Shown piece by piece: positions 17,377-25,259 of a DNA stretch of 64,000 nt. A program made the translations under genes and the position numbers. Source of the DNA: Alloboseaceae bacterium BT-24-1 (GTDB lineage Bacteria > Pseudomonadota > Alphaproteobacteria > Rhizobiales > Beijerinckiaceae); NCBI GenBank assembly GCA_025846845.1, contig JAOYTL010000005.1, positions 310,001 to 374,000 on the forward strand, given 5' to 3'. Below the pieces are notes generated by a model. The model was not told where the DNA came from, made no database searches, and saw only the letters and a list, made by a program, of their open reading frames with translations. Each line of letters starts with the position of its first letter. Within the stretch, counting starts at the first letter, position 1.

Positions 17377-17420
17377 AAAAAAATCCGCAGCGGCATGTCG
17401 GCTCCGCCGATGCCGCTGCG
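17377..17420 (-). terminator. Strong hairpin with seven-base T-tract on the minus strand
   Basis: Arms CGCAGCGGCAT (17386-17396) and ATGCCGCTGCG (17410-17420) are perfectly complementary, and a second small stem CGGC-TCC-GCCG closes the loop. Seven adenines at 17377-17383 become a T-tract on the minus strand, so the textbook terminator orientation is minus. On the plus strand it would be a weaker hairpin terminator after the VOC gene. Confidence 0.6.
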
Positions 17421-17492
17421 TCCTTGGGGTATCTGCCGCGCGCGATGTCCCACGACAGCTCGGGCGGTGCACGGAGCGCCCCGGAGAATCCC

Positions 17493-18704
17493 ATGAATCA
17501 ATCCTATCGCTGGGTGATCGTCGCGGCAGGCGGCCTTTTGGGCTGCGTTGCGATCGGCGCCATGTTCTCGCTGCCCGTCTTCCTGCGGCCGATGTCGCAG
17601 GACACCGGCTGGTCCGTCACCGGCATCTCGACGGCGATGACATTCGGCTTCCTCGCCATGGCGGCGGCCAGCATGGTCTGGGGCGGCCTCTCCGACCGCT
17701 ACGGGCCGCGCCCGGTGGTGCTCACCGGATCGGTCGTGCTCGCCGCTAGCCTCGCTCTCGCCAGCCGCGCCGACTCGCTGATCGAATTCCAGCTCCTCTT
17801 CGGCCTTTTCGTCGGCGCGGCAACCGCTGCCGTCTTCGCGCCAATGATGGCCTGCGTCACCGGCTGGTTCGACACGCAGCGCGGCCTTGCCGTGTCCCTA
17901 GTTTCCGCCGGTATGGGCATGGCGCCGATGACGATGGCGCCGCTCGCGGCCTGGCTCGTCACCGGCCATGACTGGCGCACCGCCATGCAGATCATCGCCG
18001 GCATCGCCGCCGTGCTGATGATCCCCGCCGCGCTGCTCGTGCGCCGGCCGCCGGCCCTGGAGGCTGCGGCACAGGGCGAGGCGATGGCCGATGAGCCGCA
18101 ATCGGGGATGAGCGTCGGCCAGGCGGTGCGCTCGCCGCAATTCATCACGCTGATGCTGGCGAACTTCTTCTGCTGCGCCACCCATTCCGGCCCGATCTTC
18201 CATACGGTGAGCTATGCCGTGACCTGCGGTATCCCGATGCTCGCGGCCGTGTCGATCTACAGCGTCGAGGGTCTGGCCGGGATGTTCGGCCGCCTCGGCT
18301 TTGGTTTGGCCGGCGACCGGTTCGGCGCGCAGCGCGTTCTCGTGATCGGGCTGCTGACGCAGGCCTTCGGCGTGCTCGCCTACGCCTTCGTCGGTGAGCT
18401 CGGCGGCTTCTATGCCGTGGCGGTGCTGGTCGGCTTCATCTACGCCGGCACGATGCCGCTCTACGCCGTGATCATCCGCGAGAATTTTCCGCTGAAGATG
18501 ATGGGCACGATCATCGGTGGCACCGCCATGGCTGGGAGCCTCGGCATGTCGACCGGTCCGCTGCTCGGCGGCCTGATCTATGACCGCTTCGGCACCTATG
18601 CGCCGATGTATGTCGGCTCCTGGGTCATGGGTCTGGGGGCGATGCTGATCCTGCTGACCTTCCGGCCGTTCCCCAAGAGACAGCCGGAACTGGCGATGGC
18701 GTAG
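17493..18704 (+). CDS. MFS transporter
   Basis: A 403-residue, 12-helix major facilitator. It carries the loop 2-3 signature in GGLSDRYGPRPV and its repeat in GRLGFGLAGDRFGAQRVLV. The ATG at 17493 (MNQSYRWVIVAAGG) follows GGAGAAT; the longer in-frame reading from 17424 is rejected because it runs through the hairpin edge and lacks a Shine-Dalgarno. The overall look is that of the OFA-like/monocarboxylate-type branch. The substrate is not predictable, and the gene ends 6 bp from a convergent second MFS gene. Confidence 0.88.
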   Translation: MNQSYRWVIVAAGGLLGCVAIGAMFSLPVFLRPMSQDTGWSVTGISTAMTFGFLAMAAASMVWGGLSDRYGPRPVVLTGSVVLAASLALASRADSLIEFQLLFGLFVGAATAAVFAPMMACVTGWFDTQRGLAVSLVSAGMGMAPMTMAPLAAWLVTGHDWRTAMQIIAGIAAVLMIPAALLVRRPPALEAAAQGEAMADEPQSGMSVGQAVRSPQFITLMLANFFCCATHSGPIFHTVSYAVTCGIPMLAAVSIYSVEGLAGMFGRLGFGLAGDRFGAQRVLVIGLLTQAFGVLAYAFVGELGGFYAVAVLVGFIYAGTMPLYAVIIRENFPLKMMGTIIGGTAMAGSLGMSTGPLLGGLIYDRFGTYAPMYVGSWVMGLGAMLILLTFRPFPKRQPELAMA

Positions 18705-18710
18705 CGCTTG

Positions 18711-19946
18711 CTAGCGCTTGGTCATCTCGATGTCCGGGATCGTCGGCCCGGTCGTGCCCCGCTCGCCATCGACCATCGGTGGCGACGGGTTTCGCGAGAT
18801 CCGCAGCGCGATATAGATCGCGACGGCCACCGACAGCCCGGTAAGATAAATCAGCATCCCCTGCGGGCCCATGAACTGCATCAGCAGGGTCGCGGCAAGC
18901 GGTCCGATGGCGGAGCCTGTGCCCCAGAGGAACAGAAGCTGCGCCGAGAGCCCGACCGCATGGTCGCGCCCCATCCGGAAATAGGCGTGCGTGACGGCAA
19001 CCGTATAGAGCGGGATGCCGCAGCCACCGATCAGCGCGAACAGGCCGAAGAGCCAGAACCGGCCATGCGCGGGATCGACCTGCAGGAGCACCGCGAGCCC
19101 TGCTGCGGTGACCGCGACGATGCTGGTGGCGATCAGCATGATCAGGCGGCTGGCGACCCGGTCCGCCAGCAGGCTCATCGGCCATTGCAGCAGAAGCGCG
19201 CCGATCTGAATGCCCGCCGTCAGCAGGATGGTGGCACGTTGATCGAGCCCGGACAGGATGCCGTAGGCGGGGGTCACGCTCGTCAGCGGGCCGCCGACGA
19301 GCCCGACATAAAGGCAACCGACGACCGCGGCCGGTGCCTGCGACCATAGTGTCCGCAGCCCGACCGAAACGATCTCGCTCGATTCAGGCCCCCGCGCGCG
19401 CGTCAACGCGACGGGGATCAACGCAAGGGAGAAAGCCATGCTGGCGAACAGGAAGACGTCCTGCGACTGGATCGCGACATAGCCCACGCCGATCTGCGAG
19501 CCGATCAGCGCGACGCGGTTGAGGATCTGGTAGATGCCGAAGATCCGGCCGCGCTGGGCCCGGTTGGCCTGTCCGCTGATCCAGCTCTCGATGCAGATGC
19601 CGTGGCCGGCCGCCGCCAGGCCCATGACCAGCCGCGCCAGCCCCCACCATGCTTCCGGCAGCAGCGGAAAGCTCAGCGTCGAGACCGCCTGAAGTGCGGC
19701 GAACACTGCAAAGCCGCGGATATGCCCGACCCGGCGCACGAGCGAGGGATTGACGAAGCAGCCGATCAGGAAGCCGAGCGAATAGGCCGAGGCGACAAGA
19801 CCGATCAATAGCGGCGGCTGGCCCGCGATCGCCATCTGCAGCGGCACGACCGTGTTCACGATCGTCCCGGCGACCTGCAGGATCAAGGCACCCGCAACGA
19901 TTGCGCCGAGCGCGGCGACAGAACCGCCAGGGGGCTTTGCTGTCAC
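18711..19946 (-). CDS. MFS transporter, YcaD-like
   Basis: A 411-residue, 12-helix major facilitator resembling the YcaD/UMF2 group (QVAGTIVNTVVPLQMAIAGQPPLLIGLVASAYSLGFLIGC at the start, GLAAAGHGICIESWISGQANRAQRGRIFG in the middle). It converges on the neighbouring MFS gene; the two stop regions share the repeated GCTAGCGCTT-like bases. It is transcribed away from the PPK2 gene side as a single gene. The substrate is unknown. Confidence 0.85.
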   Translation of the reverse strand: MTAKPPGGSVAALGAIVAGALILQVAGTIVNTVVPLQMAIAGQPPLLIGLVASAYSLGFLIGCFVNPSLVRRVGHIRGFAVFAALQAVSTLSFPLLPEAWWGLARLVMGLAAAGHGICIESWISGQANRAQRGRIFGIYQILNRVALIGSQIGVGYVAIQSQDVFLFASMAFSLALIPVALTRARGPESSEIVSVGLRTLWSQAPAAVVGCLYVGLVGGPLTSVTPAYGILSGLDQRATILLTAGIQIGALLLQWPMSLLADRVASRLIMLIATSIVAVTAAGLAVLLQVDPAHGRFWLFGLFALIGGCGIPLYTVAVTHAYFRMGRDHAVGLSAQLLFLWGTGSAIGPLAATLLMQFMGPQGMLIYLTGLSVAVAIYIALRISRNPSPPMVDGERGTTGPTIPDIEMTKR

Positions 19947-20018
19947 TGCCCGCTCATGTCCGGAAAACTCATTCCGGCAAGGCTAGCAGTTCGGTTCGCC
20001 TCGGAAAAGGCCGGCGGC

Positions 20019-20915
20019 TCAACCCTTGCGCTTGTCGTCCTCGGCCAGCAGTTCCTTGCGGGCCCTGGCCATAGCCTTGCGCGCTTCCGTATCGACCTCC
20101 GGGAATTGCGGGTCGAGCTGCTCGAGGCGATCGACGATCGTCGCCGCCACCAAGAGCCGGGTGAACCATTTGTTGTCGGCCGGCACCACATGCCAGGGCG
20201 CGTGCTCGGTCGCGGTGTTGGCGATCGCATCCTCGTAGAAGCGCTGATACGCGTCCCAGTGCTTGCGCTCGGCGAGATCGCCCGGCTCGAACTTCCAGTT
20301 CTTGTCGGGCTCGTCGATCCGCGCCAGGAAACGCCGCCGCTGCTCGTCCTTCGACAGGTTGAGGAAGAACTTCAGGATCACCGTGCCGTTGCGTGCCAGG
20401 TGCTTCTCGAAATCGCGGATGCTCTCGAAGCGCTCGCGCCAGATGCTCTTGCCGATGAGTTCGGGCGCCAGCCCCTGTTTCGCCAGCAACTCCTCGTGAA
20501 CTCGGACGACCAGCACCTCCTCGTAATAGGAGCGGTTGAAGATGCCGATCTCGCCGCGCTCGGGCAGCGCGCAGGTCGTGCGCCAGAGGAAGTCGTGGCG
20601 AAGCTCGAGCGAGCTCGGGGCCTTGAACGAGGTGACCTCGCAGCCCTGCGGATTGACGCCCGACATGACGTGCTCGATCGTCCCGTCCTTGCCGGCGGTA
20701 TCGATCGCCTGCAGGACGATCAGAACCGACCAGCGCTTCTCGGCGAAGAGACGCTCCTGCAGGTTGCGCAGGCGCTTGACCCCGTTCTGCAGCAACTCCC
20801 GTGCCTCGTCCTTGTCGAGATCGAGGCCGCCGGTGTCGGCAGGATCGAAACGCTTCAGCCGGAAATCATCCCCGTCGGTGACCCTGAAATGTTCGACCAA
20901 TCCGTCTTTCAGCAT
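20019..20915 (-). CDS. Polyphosphate kinase 2 family protein
   Basis: A 298-residue single-domain PPK2, which phosphorylates nucleotides with inorganic polyphosphate. The Walker A-like loop is LQAIDTAGKDGT, and the Walker B/lid region is FNRSYYEEVLVVRVH followed by SIWRERFESIRDFEKHL. The basic C-terminal DNKWFTRLLVAATIVDRLEQLDP is typical of the polyphosphate:nucleotide phosphotransferase subgroup. Whether ADP or AMP (class I or III) is the acceptor cannot be settled by eye. It stands alone, with about 70 bp to the MFS gene and 150 bp to the TRAP operon. Confidence 0.92.
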   Translation of the reverse strand: MLKDGLVEHFRVTDGDDFRLKRFDPADTGGLDLDKDEARELLQNGVKRLRNLQERLFAEKRWSVLIVLQAIDTAGKDGTIEHVMSGVNPQGCEVTSFKAPSSLELRHDFLWRTTCALPERGEIGIFNRSYYEEVLVVRVHEELLAKQGLAPELIGKSIWRERFESIRDFEKHLARNGTVILKFFLNLSKDEQRRRFLARIDEPDKNWKFEPGDLAERKHWDAYQRFYEDAIANTATEHAPWHVVPADNKWFTRLLVAATIVDRLEQLDPQFPEVDTEARKAMARARKELLAEDDKRKG

Positions 20916-21066
20916 GCCCGGCGTCCCGCGAGGAAGATCGTCCGCCAGTCTGACGTCACGCCGGTGATTGTCCAGCCCTCGGCGCTACCCTCGTCCGGGG
21001 GATTGAGAAGCAGCAGTTGCGGGCTCCGTCGGCGGCCAGCCGCCGCGACGAAGCCCATATCTCCGC

Positions 21067-22131
21067 TTACTTGGCGTATTGCTGGATCAGCGCACGCGCA
21101 TCCGCGATCAGCTTCTTGCCGTCGGCACCTTTCGCGCCGACTTCCTTGATCCAGTCCTCCTCGACCGAGGCGGTCGCATCGACCCAGCGCTTGTATTCGT
21201 CCTGCGGCAGGTCGTAGAAGACACCGCCGAGATCAGCCGCCTGCTTCTTGAAGGGCTCGACCACCGCGTCGAAGCCGATCTCGCCGGCCCAGGACGAGGT
21301 TTCGGGACCGCTATTGGCGTCGATCACCTTCTTCAGGTCGGCCGGCAGGCTGTCGTATTTCGCCTGGTTCATCCCGAACAGGAAGATCGTGTTCGAGATG
21401 CGCGGCGCTCCCGCCGGCACGTTGAGATGGTACTTGGCGATCTCGGCGAGCTTGATCGCCGGCGAGCCCTCCCAAGGCACGGCAGCGCCATCGACGACGC
21501 CTTTGGCGAGCGATTCAGGCACGGCCGGCAGCGGCATCTGCACCGGGGTCGCGCCGAGCGCCGCGAGCATGCGCGAATTGGCGCGCGTCGCCGCCCGGAT
21601 CTTCAGGCCCTTCATGTCGGCGAGCGTCTTCGGCTGCTTGCTGGTGAAGTGGAAGAGCGCGCCGTCATGGACATGCATGAAGATGCGCTTGACACCCTTG
21701 AACTCGTCCTCGGCATTCTTCTCGACATAGTCCCAGAAGGCGCGGCTGCCGGCCTTGGCCGTCACCACCATCCAGGGCAGCTCGAAGACCTCGGACTTGG
21801 CGAACCGACCTGCGGCATAGGTCGGCACGGTCCAGATCGCGTCGACGACGCCGTCGCGCACCTGGTCGAAGAGCTGCGCCGGCGTGCCGCCGAGCTGCAT
21901 CGCCGGATAGATCTGGCATTTGAGCTTGTCGGCCGATTCTTTGGCGATCTTGTCGCACCAGGGCTGGATCAGCTTGACCTGCGCGCTCGAGGTCGAGGGC
22001 AGGAAATGATGGACGCGGATGATGACCTGCTGCGCCGAGGCCTGTGTCGCCGCCATCAGGCCGGCCAGCCCGCCGACAGCCAACAGGCCGCTGCGGAACC
22101 GGTTGAGGATGGATGTCCGTTGCTTGCTCAT
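21067..22131 (-). CDS. dctP: TRAP transporter substrate-binding protein, DctP family
   Basis: A 354-residue periplasmic solute receptor with a signal peptide (GLLAVGGLAGLMAATQASAQ). The family signature is visible as GLKIRAATRANSRMLAALGATPVQMPLPAVPESLAKGVVDGA, which includes the Arg that binds the carboxylate of organic-acid ligands. GGGAGGTGCAGC precedes the ATG. It is the last gene of a dctQ-dctM-dctP operon, 46 bp after dctM. With the benzoylformate decarboxylase cluster next door on the same strand, an aromatic 2-oxo or 2-hydroxy acid is a reasonable guess for the ligand, by context only. Confidence 0.93.
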   Translation of the reverse strand: MSKQRTSILNRFRSGLLAVGGLAGLMAATQASAQQVIIRVHHFLPSTSSAQVKLIQPWCDKIAKESADKLKCQIYPAMQLGGTPAQLFDQVRDGVVDAIWTVPTYAAGRFAKSEVFELPWMVVTAKAGSRAFWDYVEKNAEDEFKGVKRIFMHVHDGALFHFTSKQPKTLADMKGLKIRAATRANSRMLAALGATPVQMPLPAVPESLAKGVVDGAAVPWEGSPAIKLAEIAKYHLNVPAGAPRISNTIFLFGMNQAKYDSLPADLKKVIDANSGPETSSWAGEIGFDAVVEPFKKQAADLGGVFYDLPQDEYKRWVDATASVEEDWIKEVGAKGADGKKLIADARALIQQYAK

Positions 22132-22177
22132 GCTGCACCTCCCTGTGTGGTTGTTGTCTGCTTCTTGGTGAACTGCC

Positions 22178-23512
22178 TCACAGCGCCCCGAACGCCTTGA
22201 CCAGGACGAGCGAGATCGAAGGGAACGCGACGAGGACGACGATGCGGACGAGGTCCGAGGCGAGGAAGGGCATCACGCCCTTGAAGGTCTCGACCAGCGG
22301 CACGTCCTTGGCCAGGCGGTTGATGATGTAGACGTTCATGCCGACCGGCGGATGCACCAGGCCGATTTCGACCACCATCAGCGCGAGGATGCCGAACCAG
22401 ATCGACTTGTCCTCGACCGACATGCCGTAAAAATCGAGCCCGATGATCATCGGATAGAAGATCGGGATGGTCAGCAGGATCATCGCCAGCGAGTCCATGA
22501 CGCAGCCGAGCAGGATGTAGATAACGAGGATCATCGCCAGCACGAAGAGCGGTGCGAGGCCGCTCTCCTTGACCCAGCCTGCGAGCTCGGCCGGCATCTG
22601 CGACAGGGCGAGCGCCGTGTTCAGCATGTCGGCGCCGAGCAGGACGAGCAGGATCATCGCCGTCGCCTGCGCCGTGCCGAGCGCACTGTCGATCAGGCCG
22701 CGCAGCCGCATGCCGCCACCGACCACCGCGATCGCGCCGCAGGCCGCCGCGCCGATCGCCGCCGCCTCGGTCGGTGTCGCCCAGCCGCCATAGATGCCGA
22801 CGATGACGATCACGAAGACGAGGATCACCGGGAGCACGCCGGCGAGGACCTTGAGCCGCTCCGGCCAGGGCACACGCGGGCCTGCCGGCCCCGCTTTCGG
22901 ATTGCGGCGCACGACGAGCTGCACCACGAACATGTAGCCGAACATCGCGATCAGCCCGGGCAGGACCGCAGCCATGAACAGCTTGCCGATCGATTCCTGG
23001 GTCAGGATCGCGTAGATCACGAGGGGTACCGAAGGCGGGATCATGATGCCGAGCGTGCCGCCTGCCGCGAGCGCGCCGGTCGCAAGGCTCCCCGAATAGC
23101 GATAGCGGCGCAGTTCCGGCAGCGCGACCTGGCCCATCGTCGCTGCGGTCGCCAGCGAAGAGCCGCAGATCGCACCGAAACCGGCGCAGGCGCCGATCGC
23201 CGCCATCGCGACGCCGCCGCGACGATGGCCGATGAAGGCGTTCACGCACTTGAAGAGGCTGGCCGACAGGCCGCCATGGGTGGCGAACTGCCCCATCAGC
23301 AGGAACAGCGGAATGACCGTCAGGTCATAGTTCGACAGGCGGGCATAGGGGATGGATTTCAGGATATTGAGCCAGGGCGCCCAGTTACCGCCCATCAGGT
23401 AGATATAGCCGCCAGAGCCCGCGACGAACATCGCGATGCCGATCGGCACGCGGAACGCCATCAACGCGAGCAGACCAGCAAAGATCGTGAAGCCGACCGA
23501 GATCCCGCTCAT
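22178..23512 (-). CDS. dctM: TRAP transporter large permease, DctM family
   Basis: A 444-residue inner-membrane protein with about 12 helices that couples sodium-driven import to the receptor. Motifs include FRVPIGIAMFVAGSGGY, FLLMGQFATHGGLSASLF, GTLGIMIPPSVPLVIYAILTQESIGKLFMAAVLPG and LIHPPVGMN-like VHPPVGMNVYIINRLAKD. The ATG at 23512 overlaps the TGA of dctQ (ATGA), marking translational coupling. The longer in-frame reading to 23620 lies inside dctQ and is rejected. Confidence 0.93.
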   Translation of the reverse strand: MSGISVGFTIFAGLLALMAFRVPIGIAMFVAGSGGYIYLMGGNWAPWLNILKSIPYARLSNYDLTVIPLFLLMGQFATHGGLSASLFKCVNAFIGHRRGGVAMAAIGACAGFGAICGSSLATAATMGQVALPELRRYRYSGSLATGALAAGGTLGIMIPPSVPLVIYAILTQESIGKLFMAAVLPGLIAMFGYMFVVQLVVRRNPKAGPAGPRVPWPERLKVLAGVLPVILVFVIVIVGIYGGWATPTEAAAIGAAACGAIAVVGGGMRLRGLIDSALGTAQATAMILLVLLGADMLNTALALSQMPAELAGWVKESGLAPLFVLAMILVIYILLGCVMDSLAMILLTIPIFYPMIIGLDFYGMSVEDKSIWFGILALMVVEIGLVHPPVGMNVYIINRLAKDVPLVETFKGVMPFLASDLVRIVVLVAFPSISLVLVKAFGAL

Positions 23513-24057
23513 CGACGGGTCTCCCCGCCATACGTGGCTTCCTGGGCATGGCGCGTCGCCATGTAGAAGCCCGCCAGCGCCAGCATCGCAAAGCCCGGCA
23601 CCATGGCGATCTGCGCCCACCAGACCGGGATATCGAGGATCGCCGAGGTTTCACCCGATTCCTGGGTGCCGATCGCCCCGACATAGACGCGCCAGGTCAG
23701 CACGGCGCCAACGAGCCCGACCAGGAGCGAGCCGAAAGCGTCCAGCACGTGGTTGACCCATGGCGGGGCGGCGGCCGTGAAGAAATCGACCTTCACGTCA
23801 CCGTGGTTGAGGTGGCAATAGGCGAAGAAGGCCGCTGAAGCGGCGGCCGCGATCATCTGCAGGAGCTCGATATCGCCGGGGACCGGAGCCGAGAAGAGCT
23901 TGCGGCCGACGATCGAGACGATCGACATCGCGACGAGGCCGACGAACAGCAGCCCTCCTGTGACCGCCAGGACCTTCGACACGGCCAGCAGCACACGCCC
24001 GGACGGCCCGAAGGCAATCGGATCGTTCGCTACCTGGCCCGGCACGGCTTCCTGCAT
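23509..24057 (-). CDS. dctQ: TRAP transporter small permease, DctQ family
   Basis: A 4-helix membrane subunit of about 182 residues, with the usual VTGGLLFVGLVAMSIVSIVGRKLFSAPVPGDIELLQM opening and a VPVWWAQI-like segment (DIPVWWAQIAMVPGFAMLAL) near the end. It forms the permease complex with DctM. Two starts are possible: 24063, where GGGGAAG is too close, and 24057, where the same GGGGAAG lies 7 bp upstream; I prefer the latter. It is the first gene of the TRAP operon. Confidence 0.92.
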   Translation of the reverse strand: MQEAVPGQVANDPIAFGPSGRVLLAVSKVLAVTGGLLFVGLVAMSIVSIVGRKLFSAPVPGDIELLQMIAAAASAAFFAYCHLNHGDVKVDFFTAAAPPWVNHVLDAFGSLLVGLVGAVLTWRVYVGAIGTQESGETSAILDIPVWWAQIAMVPGFAMLALAGFYMATRHAQEATYGGETRR

Positions 24058-24207
24058 CGGCATTCTTCCCCTTGTTGGTCGTTGGCGCGCTTGTCTCCGC
24101 GCGTCTGATCGTCAGGCGGCCCGCTCCGCCATTGTCGTCACGTGCAGAGGGCTGTGGCCTGCGCCTTCACCCATTCGCCCTTCGATCAGCTCTCGCGCCT
24201 CAAAGAG

Positions 24208-24227
24208 TTATTTCACATGTTAAATAA
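24208..24227. promoter_or_regulatory. AT-rich palindrome upstream of the TRAP operon
   Basis: TTATTT-C-ACATGT-T-AAATAA is a 20-bp near-perfect palindrome in an otherwise GC-rich gap, 145 bp upstream of dctQ. It is a good candidate operator for the transporter, or it marks an AT-rich promoter. The regulator is not obvious; the LysR encoded 4 kb away is one candidate. Confidence 0.4.
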
Positions 24228-24326
24228 AATGCAGCGAGAAAATCAAGAGAGCCTCCGCCCCACTTGCCGCGGCCGGTTTCGGCGCGTAGCTCAGAGCGCC
24301 TCTGGTGTGGGTCAGTTGCATAGTCA

Positions 24327-25259
24327 TCAGGCAGCCTGCTCCGCCATTTTCACCAGGGCGTAGAGCGTCGCGGTCCGCGGGACCGCGATCCCGTGTGTCC
24401 CGGCGGCTCGGACGACCGCGCCGTTCAAGGTCTCGATCTCGGTCGGGCGTTTCGCCAGCAGGTCCTGGAGCATCGAGGGCTTGTGCCCGCCATGATGGTC
24501 GAGCGCGTGATCGATCGTTGCGTGGGCGCGCTCGGGCGAGACCGCGAGCCCCTCGGCCTGCGCGACAGCGAGAACCTCATCCGTCACGGCATGCGCGAGC
24601 TGGCGCCCTTCGGCCGCGCTCCCGAGAGCGCCGACCGTGCGCTGCGTCACCGCGCACAGGCTGTTCAGCGCGCTGTTGAAGGCGACCTTCTCCCAGATCG
24701 CGACGATCGCATTGGGGTCGACCGCACAAGGCAGCCTGGCCGCGTTCAGCGCCGCCGCCAGTGCCTCCAGGGCGCCATCGCTGCCGCCGTCGGCCATGAC
24801 CATGCGGGTCTTGCTCTCGCCATGCGAAGAGACTTCGCCGGGGGCAACGAGATCGGCCGGAACCGTGGTCATGCCGATGGCGATGCGCGACGCATCGGTG
24901 AAAGCCGCGAGCTTCTCGGCATTGCCGAGCCCGTTCTGCAGGCTGAGCAGGCGCGTCTCGGGCCCGATGAGATGCCGCGCCGACTCGAGTGCCGCCTGCG
25001 TATGCATCCCCTTGGTGAAGACGATCAGCCATTCGGGCAACGTCTTCGCCTCGTCCGGCCGCATGATCGGGATTGCGAGCCGCCGCTCGCCGGCATCGTT
25101 GCGGATCAGCAGGCCGCGCTCGCGCACCGCGGCGATCTGGGCCGCGCTGACATCGAGCAACTCGACATCATGCCCTGCCTCGGCCAGGAGCCCGCCGAAC
25201 AGCGAGCCCATCGCGCCGGCGCCCAACACGGAGATCCGGATCGCGCTCACCTCCCGCAC
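24327..25259 (-). CDS. 2-dehydropantoate 2-reductase family protein (ApbA/PanE-like)
   Basis: A 310-residue NADPH-dependent 2-oxo acid reductase of the ketopantoate reductase fold. It shows the N-terminal nucleotide motif ISVLGAGAMGSLFGG, FTKGMHTQAA, LSLQNGLGNAEKL, and EKVAFNSALNSLCAVTQ with the expected catalytic Lys. The GTG at 25259 directly abuts the stop of the aldehyde dehydrogenase gene; the Shine-Dalgarno-like GGGAGG lies inside the first codons, so the exact start is doubtful. Genuine PanE makes pantoate, but its place in a benzoylformate-type operon suggests a catabolic role on another 2-oxo acid. Confidence 0.88.
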   Translation of the reverse strand: MREVSAIRISVLGAGAMGSLFGGLLAEAGHDVELLDVSAAQIAAVRERGLLIRNDAGERRLAIPIMRPDEAKTLPEWLIVFTKGMHTQAALESARHLIGPETRLLSLQNGLGNAEKLAAFTDASRIAIGMTTVPADLVAPGEVSSHGESKTRMVMADGGSDGALEALAAALNAARLPCAVDPNAIVAIWEKVAFNSALNSLCAVTQRTVGALGSAAEGRQLAHAVTDEVLAVAQAEGLAVSPERAHATIDHALDHHGGHKPSMLQDLLAKRPTEIETLNGAVVRAAGTHGIAVPRTATLYALVKMAEQAA

